From: Ascarosepion bandense
Lineage: Eukaryota; Mollusca; Cephalopoda; Sepiida; Sepiidae
Length of the DNA: 64,000 bases
Direction: 5' to 3'
NCBI GenBank assembly: GCA_037127315.1
Contig: JBBBDQ010000403.1
Coordinates: 2,013,501-2,077,500 of the forward strand
Made by a program: the position numbers and the translations under genes
The notes under the pieces: model-generated
Database searches by the model: none
The model's input: only the letters and a program-made list of their open reading frames with translations
Told to the model about the DNA's origin: nothing
Shown: positions 53,571-64,000 of the stretch, piece by piece
How positions within the stretch are numbered: the stretch's first letter is position 1
Layout: each line of letters starts with the position of its first letter

Positions 53571-53792
53571 CCCTCTAGGGCCATGCGTATCATATTTGAT
53601 ACAGTATTTCCCTATAAGGAAACATTTGGTATTTCCCTATAAGGAAACATTTGGTATTCATTGACTGAGCAGTCAGTACTGCTTTCATTTGAAATTTATA
53701 AAATATTTCTCTTAAAAAATTTTTCAGGAAAATATTTCTTTCAAGGCTTGTTTTCATACTGTATCAAATATGATACGAATGGCCCTAGAGGG
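53571..53792. mobile_element. piggyBac-like MITE, copy 1
   Basis: Flanked by TTAA at 53567-53570 and 53793-53796. The termini are CCCTCTAGGGCCATGCGTAT and its inverse, with about 36-bp arms and one mismatch. TTAA duplication and CCCT termini are known piggyBac hallmarks. Interior has two copies of TTTCCCTATAAGGAAACATT. Confidence 0.85.
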
Positions 53793-53838
53793 TTAATCTC
53801 AGTCTGTTTATCTATCTATCTATCTATCTATCTATTAA

Positions 53839-54059
53839 CCCTCTAGGGCCATTCGTATCATATTTGATACAGTATTTCCCTATAAGGAAACATTTGGTAT
53901 TTCCCTATAAGGAAACATTTGGTATTCATTGACTGAGCAGTCAGTACTGCTTTCATTTGAAATTTATAAAATATTTCTCTTAAAAAATTTTCAGGAAAAT
54001 ATTTCTTTCAAGGCTTGTTTTCATACTGTATCAAATATGATACGAATAGCCCTAGAGGG
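53839..54059. mobile_element. piggyBac-like MITE, copy 2
   Basis: Flanked by TTAA at 53835-53838 and 54060-54063; almost identical to copy 1 and in the same orientation, separated from it by an ATCT microsatellite. Confidence 0.85.
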
Positions 54060-54272
54060 TTAAAACATCTTAACAGCTTTTAAATTAATGAATAATGGAC
54101 TTGCTTATAAAAAATATTCAATAATTCTGGTTTGAATAAAATATCATTGATTACATTGATTTCTCTGTTTTGTAATAATAAGTCTTATAATATCCCAATC
54201 ATATCAATCAGAAAAAAAAGATTGATTTTCATCGTCATAAATGTGATCAACTAAAATTTTAAATAATCTTAC

Positions 54273-54383
54273 ATTTTTCGCAATTGAAACCGTCAAATCC
54301 TTTTTTGCATGTACAAATATATTTTTTCCCTCTGTTGGTACAAGTGGCTCCATTCTTACAAGGTTCCCTGCCGCATGGATTGT
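54273..54383 (-). CDS. Exon 3: EGF-like domain 3
   Basis: The 111-nt phase 1-1 exon contains [19 protein letters not shown] and FDGFNC, with six cysteines in EGF spacing. Acceptor is ATTCCAG and donor is GTAAGA. It differs from exon 2 at only a few residues, and the 3' flanking intron (an AAATAATCTTAC-like stretch) is also shared. A pair of piggyBac-like MITEs sits about 200 bp downstream of it in transcript terms. Confidence 0.93.
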
Positions 54384-55104
54384 CTGGAATAATAATAAAA
54401 AAAAAAACATGATTACACAACCTCTGGAAATAACAGAGCACTAACAATTTTTTGGTTATTTCATGAATATAAAATATTTATAAAATATATAGAAAACTGA
54501 TATGGAAAAATTTCAAGGACTTAAAATCAACTATCAATTGTTAACAGCATGTGTAAATACATATTAATATAAAATTCTATTTGATATAAAGTTAGAGATC
54601 GATTTTCTGTTATTATTTAATAAACTGGTGTCCTATAATAATGATTATATTTGTTAATTTCTTTGTTATTGTTATAGTGGAACATCCTGCCTTCCCAGTC
54701 GGTGAATTGTGGGCGTTCATGGCGTCTCGAGGAACTGAGGATAAATGTAATCAAGATCTTCACAAATTGTGGTACGTCTTTCTTTCTCACAAAACTCGCA
54801 TTGTCTTTGACGCTGAGCTGATACAACATAAATTGGACAATTTAGAGTGAAATGAGCCGTTTCTCTGTAGGAAACGTTTCACATTGACATTCATTGACCA
54901 AACAATTACTGTTACTCTTGGTTGAATTCATTAGAAATCTTTCTCTTAATATGTTTGTTCAGGGAAATAGAGTTCTCAAGTCCGCTAACTGTTATTGCTC
55001 ATTCCTACATTGATTGGGGTTCCTTCTTAACATTTTGCTTAAGATAGTGTGGAAAGTCAACGCTTTGATGAGGTCATTAGTCTCTCGATGCTATCAATTT
55101 TTTG

Positions 55105-55340
55105 TTACTACTGTTGGAAACTAATTGGAGTAGATAGACTAAACTAATTGGAGTAGATAGACTAAACTATCGCCCGGTTCACACCCCACCCACATCTATT
55201 GAACAGGTATAGAGGCTCATTCCTTGTTCCCTTGTTTAGGATGTGGTTTCCGGTTTTCTCTTTTCCAATTTTACTCTTACATAGCCCCCTGCGCATCAGT
55301 GGCGTTACCGCTTTGCTTGGGGTGATATGATTAAAAAAAT
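55105..55340 (+). repeat. LINE-B-tailed repeat (SINE-like), single unit
   Basis: AAACTATCGCCCGGTTCACA, CATCTATTGAACAGGTATAG, GGATGTGGTTTCCGGTTTTC, then CATAGCCCCCTGCGCATCAG and CTTGCTTGGGGTGATATGAT with A tail. The opening GGAGTAGATAGACTAAACTA is duplicated. Confidence 0.78.
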
Positions 55341-55382
<42 letters not shown>

Positions 55383-55612
55383 TCATATATATATATATGT
55401 ATATATATATACATCATATATATATATATGTATGTATATATATATATGTATGTATATATATATACATCATATATATGTATATATATATACATCATATATA
55501 TATATGTATATATATACATCATATATATATGTATGTATATATATACATCATATATATATATATATGCATATATATATATGCATCATATATATATATATAT
55601 ATGTATGTATGT
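55341..55612. repeat. (TA)n and TATACATCATATATATG repeat tract
   Basis: AT microsatellite with regularly spaced ACATCA and TGTATG interruptions; produces long Ile/Tyr ORFs that are artefacts. Confidence 0.93.
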
Positions 55613-55615
55613 ATA

Positions 55616-57198
55616 CAGTGGGGTGAAACAAATATTCGTACACATGAAAAATTGTATTTTAATGATTGTAAAACCCTTAACTGAAACAAAATTCGATATA
55701 TTTTATGTATAAAGATACATACTACTAAAAAATAATAATCATCTGAAATAATTATTATCCTAACAGAAATTAATGCATTATTTTCATTTTAAGGGGTGAA
55801 AAAAGTATTCGTACAAAACAACAAAAGCATATTAATTTAATTTAATACTTTGTGGTATATCTTTTATTCAGTTCAACAGCTACCAGTCTATTCCTGTACG
55901 TCTCAACTAATGATTTGCACACATTGACTGGCATTTTTCCCATTCTTCTTGGCATATTGTCTTCAAATTCTCAATATTTTTTGCGGCTCTTTTCACAATT
56001 TGGATTTTCAAATATCGCTATAAATTCTCGATTAGGTTCAAGTCTGGGGACTGACTTGGCCATTGCAAGACATTAACGTTACTTTCAACGAACCATTTCT
56101 TTGTATATCTAGCAGTATGCTTAGGATCATTATCCTGTTGAAGAATCCAATCAGGAGGTAGCCGAAGCTTCTCAACAGAAGTCATTAAATTGTCTTGCAG
56201 AATTTTCTGGTAGCTTTCAGCATTCATCTTACCATTTATTACTGATATTTTACCAACACCTTTTGCAGAAAAACAGCCCCATCTCATGATGCTGCCACCA
56301 CCAAACTTTACAGTTGGCACAATGTTCTTTGGTAAGTAGGCTTCACCGTTTTTCCTCCACACATGATTTCGATTATTATGACCAAACAACTCTATTTTAG
56401 TTTCATCAGTCCATAATACTTTTTCCCAAAATGTACATTCTTTATTCTTATGCTCTTTAGCGAATTTTAGCCTAGCATCTCTGTGTCATTTCAAGAGTAG
56501 TGGAGTCTTCCTTGGGCTACGTGATTTCAGACTGTTTCTGTGTAGTTCATTACTTATTGTACGTTTGGTTACTTTAATCCCAGATGCACTCAGATATTCC
56601 TGCAGCTCTTCAAGGGTAACCTGTGGATTTTGTTGGATCTGGCGTCCTAATATCCTTGCTGATCTTGGAGAAATCTTTCTCGGAGTTCCTGTTTGTCTTA
56701 GGTTTTCAACTCTGTTACAAGTCTTAAACCGCGCAATGAACGAAGCAATTGTAGTAAAAGGAATTTTCAGGTCGCTGGAAATCGTCCTATAACTATTCCC
56801 ATCTTTCCAAAGAGACAAAATCAGTTGTTTTTGTGAAATAGTCAATTCTTTCCCTTTAGGTATTATTAGAACCTTCTTGTTGTAAGACTGTCTATTGCAG
56901 AATGTTCTGATAGTGGTTAATAGCGTTAACCATAGTTGCTGATAGCATTACTTGAAAATTCTAGAAAATACTACCATAAAATATTCGTTAAAATTGATTG
57001 GTACAAATACTTTTTTCATCCCTTAAAATGAAAATAATGCATTAATTTCTGTTAGGATAAGAATTATTTGAGATTATAATTATTTTTTAGTAGTATGTAT
57101 ATTTATACATAAAATATATCGAATTTTTTTTCAGTTAAGGGTTTTACAATCATTAAAATACAATTTTTCATGTGTACGAATATTTGTTTCACCCCAGC

Positions 57199-57199
<1 letters not shown>
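55616..57199 (-). mobile_element. Tc1-type DNA transposon, near full length
   Basis: 1584 bp between TA dinucleotides. Ends CAGTGGGGTGAAACAAATAT and, inverted, CGCTGGGGTGAAACAAATAT. Inverted repeats extend about 200 bp (inner parts AATGCATTATTTTCATTTTA on both sides), an IR/DR-like layout. Carries one broken transposase gene on the minus strand. Confidence 0.92.
55842..56863 (-). pseudogene. Tc1 transposase, inactivated
   Basis: Frame begins at ATA (Met codon lost) PKGKELTISQKQLILSLWKD, with the paired HTH region (SYRTISSDLKIPFTTIASFI, PRKISPRSARILGRQIQQNP). The DD34E catalytic residues are visible in LWTDETKIELFG, QQDNDPKHTARYTKK and SPDLNLIENL. Breaks: TGA after LLLK (56483-56485), TAG in place of Trp after LNLIENL, and a frameshift before the last ~25 codons. 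About 340 codons, normal for Tc1. Related copies may be intact elsewhere, but this one is dead. Confidence 0.92.

Positions 57200-57200
<1 letters not shown>

Positions 57201-57256
<56 letters not shown>
57201..57256. repeat. (TA)n microsatellite
   Basis: AT dinucleotide run in which the Tc1 element sits (a TA-rich target). Confidence 0.95.
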
Positions 57257-57329
57257 TTGCATTCTAATGATATTAAGGACTTAACAAAATATGTTATCGG
57301 TTTTAAGGCCTGAATATATTACTGTTAAT

Positions 57330-57700
57330 ATAGAATTGTATTGGTTATCAGGAAAGAATCGGTTCTCTGTCGTTATTAAGTAAGAATATGATCCGCCAGT
57401 AATTACTATATATTATGATTGTAAAAAATACATTAAAAAAATTTCAAAATTGAAAAACCTTCTCAAGGTAGTGAAGAGTTAACAAAATATATCATCACCT
57501 CAGACGCTGTGTGTGAAGTGATATTAATGTAAGATTCAACTGCACATAAAGTGGGATATCAGTTTTCTAAAGTTATTAAGTAGTAAAATGATCCCTCATA
57601 AATCAATATATATTATAAGTATTTCTGCTGGCCATAAAGTAGGGGATCAGTTGTCTGGTGTTCTAAAGTCATGAGTTGATCCCTTAATAATCAGTATATA
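57330..57700. repeat. Diverged repeats with GGGATCAGTT...TGATCCCT motif
   Basis: Three degenerate ~110-bp units each contain ATCxGTTxTCT, GTTATTAAGTA, ATGATCC and an ATATATTATxA end. Related to the hairpin at 7373-7436. Confidence 0.55.
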
Positions 57701-57704
57701 TAAC

Positions 57705-57825
57705 GGCTGTATCGTGTTGATTACACCGGTTTTCGTCCGATCACCGAAGTTAAGCAACATTGAGCCTGGTCAGTACTTAGATGGGAGACTGTTTGGGAAT
57801 ATCAGGTGCTGTAAACGTAGGCAGC
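57705..57825 (+). rRNA. 5S rRNA-like sequence (pseudogene or SINE head)
   Basis: CACCGGTTTTCGTCCGATCA, CCGAAGTTAAGCAACATTGA, GCCTGGTCAGTACTTAGATG, GGAGACTG and GGAATATCAGGTGCTGTAAA cover almost the whole 5S rRNA, including the internal control region. Single copy in an intron, with several core substitutions (GACTGTTTGGG for GACCGCCTGGG), so most likely a retroposed copy rather than a working gene. Confidence 0.65.
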
Positions 57826-58140
57826 AACAATAATTCACCGGTCCACCAGGTTCTGGTTGGGCGCAGGGCTAACAACCCTGCCCCATAAAAAAACAGTTTG
57901 TTACGGAAACAGTAACGAAAAGTTGCTGCCCTAGACGCCACTGGGTGTAATGAATGAGATGATAATAACTGTTAACATGTCTGTAAGTTTTCATGACTTT
58001 CATAAAAATCATAATTCATTTTTAAATACATAAATAAGCGACATAAAATAATAATTCCTCTTTGAATAAATTGTCCTAAAATTGATTCCTATTTTTTTTT
58101 AATAAATTAAAATTTCCATAAACCATACTTATACTCTCCG
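57826..58140. other. Sequence following the 5S-like copy, not recognised
   Basis: CAGGTTCTGGTTGGGCGCAG and GGCTAACAACCCTGCCCCAT give a small GC-rich hairpin-forming patch; the rest is AT-rich. Could be the body of a 5S-headed retroposon, unproven. Confidence 0.35.
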
Positions 58141-58210
58141 AATCATATCAATCAGGAAAAAGTTTTTGATCTTCATAAATCTGATCAACTAAAATTTGAA
58201 ATAATCTTAC

Positions 58211-58321
58211 ATTTTTCGCAATTGAAACCGTCAAATCCTTTTCTGCATGTACAAATATATTTTTCCCCTCTCTTGGTACAAGTGGCTCCATTCTTACAAG
58301 GTTTCCTGCCGCAAGGGTTGT
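58211..58321 (-). CDS. Exon 2: EGF-like domain 2
   Basis: The 111-nt phase 1-1 exon has acceptor ATTCCAG and donor GTAAGA. Reading through the exon gives [19 protein letters not shown] and FDGFNC, which supplies all six EGF cysteines. It is nearly identical to exon 3, and both are preceded by a closely similar intron border. This points to a recent tandem exon duplication. The split codon at each border is T/AC, giving Tyr just before the first Asn-Pro-Cys. Confidence 0.92.
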
Positions 58322-58760
58322 CTGGAATGAAACGAGTAAGTATAGGTTTTTTTATAAGAATTGTTTCTAACAAGTAAATTGGTATACTGGTTATCAATAA
58401 AGTCAGTATACAGTTACTTCTATGAGGAATTATCAAATATTCCGTTTTGGGGAAAAAAAGAGAAATATCGATGACCGCAAGCAATTTATTCAAGATGCAT
58501 TTGCAGACTTAAGATGTTAGAACAGTTTGTGTCGTGACATTTGATGAAGCATTTTCTCATGTTGTAAGGAATGCATTGAAGCAGGTGGCTTGCTTGTTCG
58601 AACACTATCGGTAATTAATTTACTATTGTCTAGAATAGCGTTTTATTGTTATTATTCAAAATTAACCAAAACTATATTAATAATACATGTCATGACGGTT
58701 CATTACTTACTTTATCTTAATTGTTATCGTAATTAAATATATAGTGACGTGACTTTATTG

Positions 58761-58829
<69 letters not shown>
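58761..58829. repeat. (AC)n(AT)n microsatellite
   Basis: Compound dinucleotide tract bordering the inverted-repeat element. Confidence 0.95.
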
Positions 58830-58834
<5 letters not shown>

Positions 58835-58837
58835 TAT

Positions 58838-59202
58838 TCAGAGATTATAACATGGATATGTTATAATATCACTACAAAAGTAGCTATTTTCTTTCGACAC
58901 TTCTTGTGTCTTGTCAAGTGATGTAGTTTATTTTAAATTGAATGGTTTTAAAAGTAATCTTTTTTAAGTCTGCCCACATGTTCTCCAAATTAGAAGTTGC
59001 TTTACTCTGATTGGTCCACATTGTACATCCAACAATGCCTCCCTGATTAAAGGGGTTCTGCTTGTTTTTAACCTTTTAAAACCAATCAATTTAAAATAAA
59101 CCACATGTTGGCAAGACACAAGATGTGTCGAAACAAAATAGCTATTTTTGTAGTAATATTATAACATATCCATGTTATAATTTCAGAATAAATATTATTA
59201 GC
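58838..59202. mobile_element. Inverted-repeat element, fuller copy
   Basis: Ends AGATTATAACATGGATATGT and, inverted, ACATATCCATGTTATAATTT with about 70-bp arms (CTACAAAAxTAGCTATTTT, TCGACAC). No ORF. Truncated relative at 11.84k. Confidence 0.8.
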
Positions 59203-59288
59203 TCTACTTTGTATTGAGCACTTTTTAAAGACTAGGGTTTCTTTGGACAAGGAATATTATTCCATCCACACGTACCCTATACTCGGTT

Positions 59289-60212
<924 letters not shown>

Positions 60213-60234
60213 GATTTCAATTCTTTCAACTCAT

Positions 60235-60430
60235 ATATTGAGTTCTCTTGGTTGCTGGTGTGTACATACACCGCGTATATATCACACGCTAAAATTTCTT
60301 CCTCGCTCAACTATGCGCCGATAGCTTAACGATATGCGCTCCGACTGATACTAAATCGGCCAAGTATCGATACCGGCTGGAAGCACGCGGATGTCTAGCC
60401 ATACTGATGAGCTGTGACACATAAAATAAC
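60235..60430 (+). mobile_element. Second tRNA-like SINE family
   Basis: GCGCCGATAGCTTAACGATA, GCGCTCCGAC, then CAAGTATCGATACCGGC (B-box-like) and ACTGATGAGCTGTGACAC; relative of 12.62-12.9k. Ends about 70 bp from exon 1. Confidence 0.6.
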
Positions 60431-60498
60431 GAACAAACCGAATTTTACTAAGAAAAAGAAACAATTAATTTCTAATCAAATATACATGGATTACTTAC

Positions 60499-60609
60499 AT
60501 TCAACACATCGAGGTCCTTCATATTCTTCTGTACACTTGCATCGATAATGGATTCCATGGGGAATACATTTGCCTCCATGGGCACATGGCTTCAGTCTAC
60601 ATGGATTTA
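60499..60609 (-). CDS. Exon 1 seen: EGF-like domain 1
   Basis: The 111-nt exon encodes an EGF-like domain with six cysteines, starting xNPCRLKPC and containing HGGKC, YRCKC and EGPRC. The acceptor is TTTTTTCTAG at the high-coordinate side and the donor is GTAAGT at 60493-60498. Phase is 1-1: the last codon is split after its first base (T) and completed by the next EGF exon. The motif after cysteine 5 (EEYEGPRC) is the usual EGF C-terminal loop. This copy differs most from EGF 2 and 3. The exon upstream of it, which should lead to the signal peptide, was not found between 60610 and 64000. Confidence 0.88.
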
Positions 60610-60971
60610 CTAGAAAAAATATCAATTCAAAATCATGATGCAGAACAACTGATATAATCTTCAAATAATTTACACATCTTACACTGGTCGACATTTTTTC
60701 TACCCAAATGTTGTTGGGTAAAAGGCGCATGTTTCTAAGCTATTTTTTCATGCTGAATCTGAAAATCAAATCCATTTTACGCATCACATCACGTTTTCTC
60801 AGTACAGATAATTTTTACTTTGCTTAAAATCAGCCGAAATGTTTAATTCACAGAGATATGCCACGGTTTAAATATGCGACTGACATAGTTTAAACATTTC
60901 GTTTCATGTTAAAACTATTTATCATTCAAGTAAAAATATAAAAATAACTTTCAAAACGAATTCTAAGCTAT

Positions 60972-61258
60972 TTCAGTTAAGTGCCATACGTGATACACAC
61001 TTTGGGCGATCATGTCTCGAAAGATTGACTGGGCAGAAGATTATACAGTAGTAGGTTGCCATTGCTTTCTGCTGTAGACCGGTTGCCAGCCAAGACTATA
61101 GAAACCAATTTGTTCTAATATTTAACCCATAACTGGAGGGAATTAATACCTTTCCTAAGAGTATTTGTATGTAAGTGAATACAAGAAAATCATCTGGAAT
61201 TCGAACTCGGCTCCTCGATTTGTCGTTCCGAGTCGATATCCACTGCACTACAACGCAG
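60972..61258 (-). mobile_element. tRNA-derived SINE (minus copy)
   Basis: TTAAGTGCCATACGTGATAC, GGCGATCATGTCTCGAAAGA, GGAATTCGAACTCGGCTCC and GATATCCACTGCACTACAAC give the full element in reverse, including head and B-box. Confidence 0.85.
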
Positions 61259-61259
61259 A

Positions 61260-62550
61260 TCTTCTGTTTCAGTTCAGATAAAATGACCTTAAAATGTTTG
61301 ATTTTAAGAGAGATATCTCACTGGAAAATGTTCTTGTGCCCTCAATGTTCTTAGCTTGTTAAAACCTTGTGATTTCTGTGTCTACTATTTATAGAAGAAA
61401 CACTTGAGAAGTCATTTAAGAACAGCGATTTGAGTTTTTATTAATAGTTTTCACTTTAAGCCGGAAACCATCATAAGATTTTATCATATCACTTGAATTT
61501 ACGGAGGTCTGGTAATTGTCATGAAATCTCTGCATTGCTTGAATAAGAACAATGATAAGTGAGTGAAGTTAGAGTGCTAGGTGAGTGTATTTGAGACTAA
61601 CAAGTTTAGAATTTTAGCGTTTTAAATAGCCAACTAGGTACTTTCCCTATTCATCCCAAACACCACAGAATTGGCAACCTATTGCGGGATAACACCACTA
61701 GCATCTTACCTGATCAAATATTTATAAAGGGTAGTTTGACATCCTGGTGTTTATTAACACAACTGAAAAGTGATTTTTATTACTTTTTGGTACGCCCTTA
61801 TGTGCTTTTCTGTACTCATCAAAATTATTGCTTCATGTGGATAAAATTTAACATGCAGGTGATTCATTTTTTGTCAATGAAAACATTTTTTCTGAAATGA
61901 AAATACAATCTTTAAGTTATTGGGATACTTTTTCTTTTATGATAAGTTATTCTAACCTGAAAACCTATAAGGTTGGTTTTACTGGGACGTGGCATATCAC
62001 TGTTAAATAGGTATTTTTGCCTATTTTAAACAAAACAAAAATTATCTATACTGAGAAAGCGTGATATGATGGGGCAAAATGGACTTGATTTTTAGATTAA
62101 ACGTAAAAAAAAAAAAAAAAAAAAAAATAGTTCATAAACATGTGTTTATTGCCTGGCAACATTTGGGACGAAATAATAAAAAAGATGTCAACCGGTATTA
62201 TCAGCCTAAAACGTAAGGATTTCAGAGAAATTTTCCCAAGGAATGAACTGGGGAAAAAGGGACATTAAAAAAGTTACTGTGTCCCAGAAATACCCGTGGA
62301 GCAATTTGCAAGTAGGTCGTTTCATTTATATTCAAAGGTGTCTGCACCTTTTTTTTTATTGCCTTATTGTTTTATTTTTTCGTCATTAAAAAAAGTCCTT
62401 GTTTTCGAACGAGTTACATTTTTCTTCAGGCTACAGCAGTGGTGAACAAGTAACCTACAGGATTAGAGGGAGATAACTCATGACTTCCAGAAGAGGCTCG
62501 AAGCAAGGAATGGAGTTCATATGATTGTAATAAAGGGTTCGGTTCAAAAT
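61260..62550. other. Intron or upstream DNA, nothing recognised
   Basis: AT-rich with poly(A) at 62107-62127. No EGF-like exon, signal-peptide frame with splice donor, or known repeat was found on the minus strand. Confidence 0.45.
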
Positions 62551-62554
62551 TTCT

Positions 62555-62700
62555 AGTTCATGAAGAAGGCTGGAGCGTATAACGACCGAATCGTCGTACA
62601 AATGGCAATAAAGATTAGGACAATAGTTCGAATAATGTAGATATTGTAAATTTTTGTTTGTCCTTTCTTTCGTAATTGTAAACTGTAAATAAATGTGTTT
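62555..62700 (+). mobile_element. Penelope terminal-repeat relic
   Basis: CATGAAGAAGGCTGGAGCGT, ACGACCGAATCGTCGTACAA and ATGGCAATAAAGATTAGGAC parallel the segment at 17.09k (AAGGCCGAGGCGT, GGTCGAAACGTCGTGAATAT, GGCAACAAAGATGAAGAC). Hammerhead-like core degraded. Confidence 0.5.
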
Positions 62701-62849
62701 TTCCTTTTTAATTTTTTGGTTGTTTTGTGCTATAAAATTCTGCGTCTCTTAATATGTCTTGCTATTTCTACGAATTTTTTTGTGTGTGGCACAAGTGCTT
62801 GGATTTAGTAGAAAGGAAATATTTATTTCTACTAAATGTGCTAACGCGA

Positions 62850-63185
62850 TTCGTCGCTCTCCCATCATTAAGGGATCCATCCTCTGGATGTATTCTTTCG
62901 TGTGCGGTTTTCACGGGCGACCGGGTCGACTTTAGTCCGTTACACGTCCCGATTTAAAGCGTTCTATCCACACATACACTTTTCGATTTTTGGTGCAAAC
63001 TCCATTTTGCGCCAACGCCCGGCGACGGGTTTCCGCAGGTCAGACTCATTCTATCCACAGAGAGCGCACTACAGAGCATTGTTCCGCGACAGTGAACTCG
63101 TTGAGTGGAGCGTCAATACGCCTGACCTCGTTGCTCCCACTCGACTGTACGATGGAATGCTTCGCGCTTCAGTGCCTTTACTAGT
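62850..63185. other. GC/CpG-rich island, unassigned
   Basis: Distinctly higher GC and CpG than flanks (CGACCGGGTCGAC, GCGCCAACGCCCGGCGACGG). It has a 151-codon frame on plus with no family features. It could be promoter-proximal DNA of the minus-strand host gene or part of a mobile element; undecided. Confidence 0.3.
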
Positions 63186-63437
63186 AAAAATGTTTTTGTT
63201 TTTTTTTTGTTTTTTCGCAAAGTACCTTTACTTTCTGATTTACTCTCGTAAAATAAAATTTCCTCTTGACTTAAAGAAGATACGATTGCAGTATTCAGAA
63301 AATGGTGATAGTATATTCCATAAAGTAGCGTTCTTAGAAAAAAAGCTTTTTGGGTAGAACTTTCCTCTTAAGTTTGGAATACAGAAGTAATGAGGGGGGT
63401 TTGATTCCGGGAATTTAGCATTAAAAATATGTTGATA

Positions 63438-63438
63438 A

Positions 63439-63494
<56 letters not shown>
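63438..63494. repeat. (TA)n microsatellite
   Basis: Pure AT dinucleotide run. Confidence 0.95.
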
Positions 63495-63498
<4 letters not shown>

Positions 63499-63634
63499 AA
63501 AATTAAGGCAGACACGTTATTTCATGGTAAACCGGAAGTGTAGGCCTGTTTCAGGCGAACCATCATCAGCTTCTGTCTTGATTGTACAAAGGATTTTACA
63601 CAATGTAAAATAAAGTGTCTGCCTTAATTTTTCT
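63495..63634. mobile_element. Short inverted-repeat element
   Basis: AGAAAAATTAAGGCAGACAC and GTGTCTGCCTTAATTTTTCT enclose about 100 bp with CAGGCGAACCATCATCAGCT; non-coding. Confidence 0.75.
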
Positions 63635-63747
63635 TGTATTTGCTCTATATGTATTTATATACATATATATTTAGAGCTCTCTTCGAGAGTTATCCTACCA
63701 CTGTATGGAAAGGACACTCCGTTGGATTCTTCTATCTACACCGCATG

Positions 63748-63748
<1 letters not shown>

Positions 63749-63795
<47 letters not shown>

Positions 63796-64000
63796 ATATA
63801 TATATATATATATATATATATGCTGATATATATATATATATATGCTGATATATATATATATATATATATGCTGATATATATATATATATATGCTGATATA
63901 TATATATGCTGATATATATATATATATATATATATGCTTATATATATATATATATATATGCTGATATATATATATATATATATATATATGCTGATATATA
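63749..64000. repeat. TA microsatellite with regular GCTGATATATATA units
   Basis: AT tract interrupted by GCTGATA every 20-45 bp, running off the right edge. Confidence 0.93.

Noticed and set aside
55327..55712. Tyr/Ile-rich ORFs of 94-99 codons
   Set aside because: Translations of the TA-rich repeat.
57705..57825. Functional 5S rRNA gene
   Set aside because: Single intronic copy with core substitutions next to several other retroposed 5S-like copies; no terminator T-run directly after it.
62902..63357. 151-codon plus-strand ORF in a GC-rich island
   Set aside because: No recognisable domain; the tail runs into low-complexity TTTTT-coded Phe. Kept only as an unassigned GC-rich patch.

Overview
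The window is eukaryotic, AT-rich, intron- and transposon-dense DNA, most likely from a cephalopod mollusc (octopus-like). The assignment is an inference from metazoan splice sites, the mix of RTE-type LINEs, Penelope-like elements, tRNA/5S-derived SINEs, Helitrons and Tc1 elements, and extracellular EGF plus von Willebrand factor A (vWA) domains. There is no prokaryotic gene organisation.

One host gene can be supported. It runs on the minus strand across almost the whole window (exons from 60609 down to 2627) and is open at both ends. In transcript order I can place 29 exons: four EGF-like exons of exactly 111 nt (60.6k, 58.3k, 54.4k, 51.4k), a 24-nt micro-exon (49.99k), and then a repeating five-exon module. 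The module is one vWA exon of exactly 564 nt followed by micro-exons of 27, 27, 36 and 24 nt. The vWA exons lie at 44.06k, 38.31k, 28.05k, 22.65k and 10.22k. Four modules are complete. The fifth lacks only its final 24-nt exon, which is expected beyond the left edge. Every exon has AG/GT borders and is phase 1-1, so the 3834 visible coding bases (1278 codons) read through without a stop. The product would be a secreted or matrix protein with a Cys-rich EGF head and a Cys-free array of 188-residue vWA domains joined by 38-residue charged linkers. In all five vWA domains the metal-binding MIDAS motif is altered in the same way (DxSTY instead of DxSxS, TNG instead of TDG).

The introns are filled with mobile DNA. 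From left to right: an A-rich minisatellite (1-900); a LINE RT fragment (1.3-2.5k); a 62-bp minisatellite (3.4-4.35k); RTE LINE pieces (5.7-8.0k); foldback elements (9.2k, 12.2k, 13.1k); two non-autonomous Helitrons (14.3-15.0k, 23.4-23.9k); a Penelope GIY-YIG relic (15.5k); a chimeric 5S/tRNA SINE (18.8-19.4k); a 550-bp palindrome (20.05-20.6k); a polypyrimidine tract (24.7-25.2k); small DNA-transposon MITEs (30.3-31.0k); a fossil Ty3/gypsy element (32.8-34.5k); a further SINE copy (37k); a 390-bp inverted repeat (40.5-40.9k); an RTE copy with a 41-bp array inside its ORF (41.2-42.3k); a hAT-like element with an intact 8-bp target duplication (44.7-45.5k); LINE fragments (47.3-49.9k); a 133-bp 5S-rRNA-like tandem array (50.2-51.2k); a LINE nested in a SINE (52.5-53.0k); twin piggyBac-like MITEs (53.57-54.06k); a Tc1 element with ~200-bp inverted repeats (55.6-57.2k); and an ~820-bp inverted-repeat element (59.4-60.2k). 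The right end (61.3-64k) has no exon I can recognise.

The micro-exon modules are the most notable content. They are invisible to ORF scanning and become clear only when the introns between the vWA exons are compared with one another.
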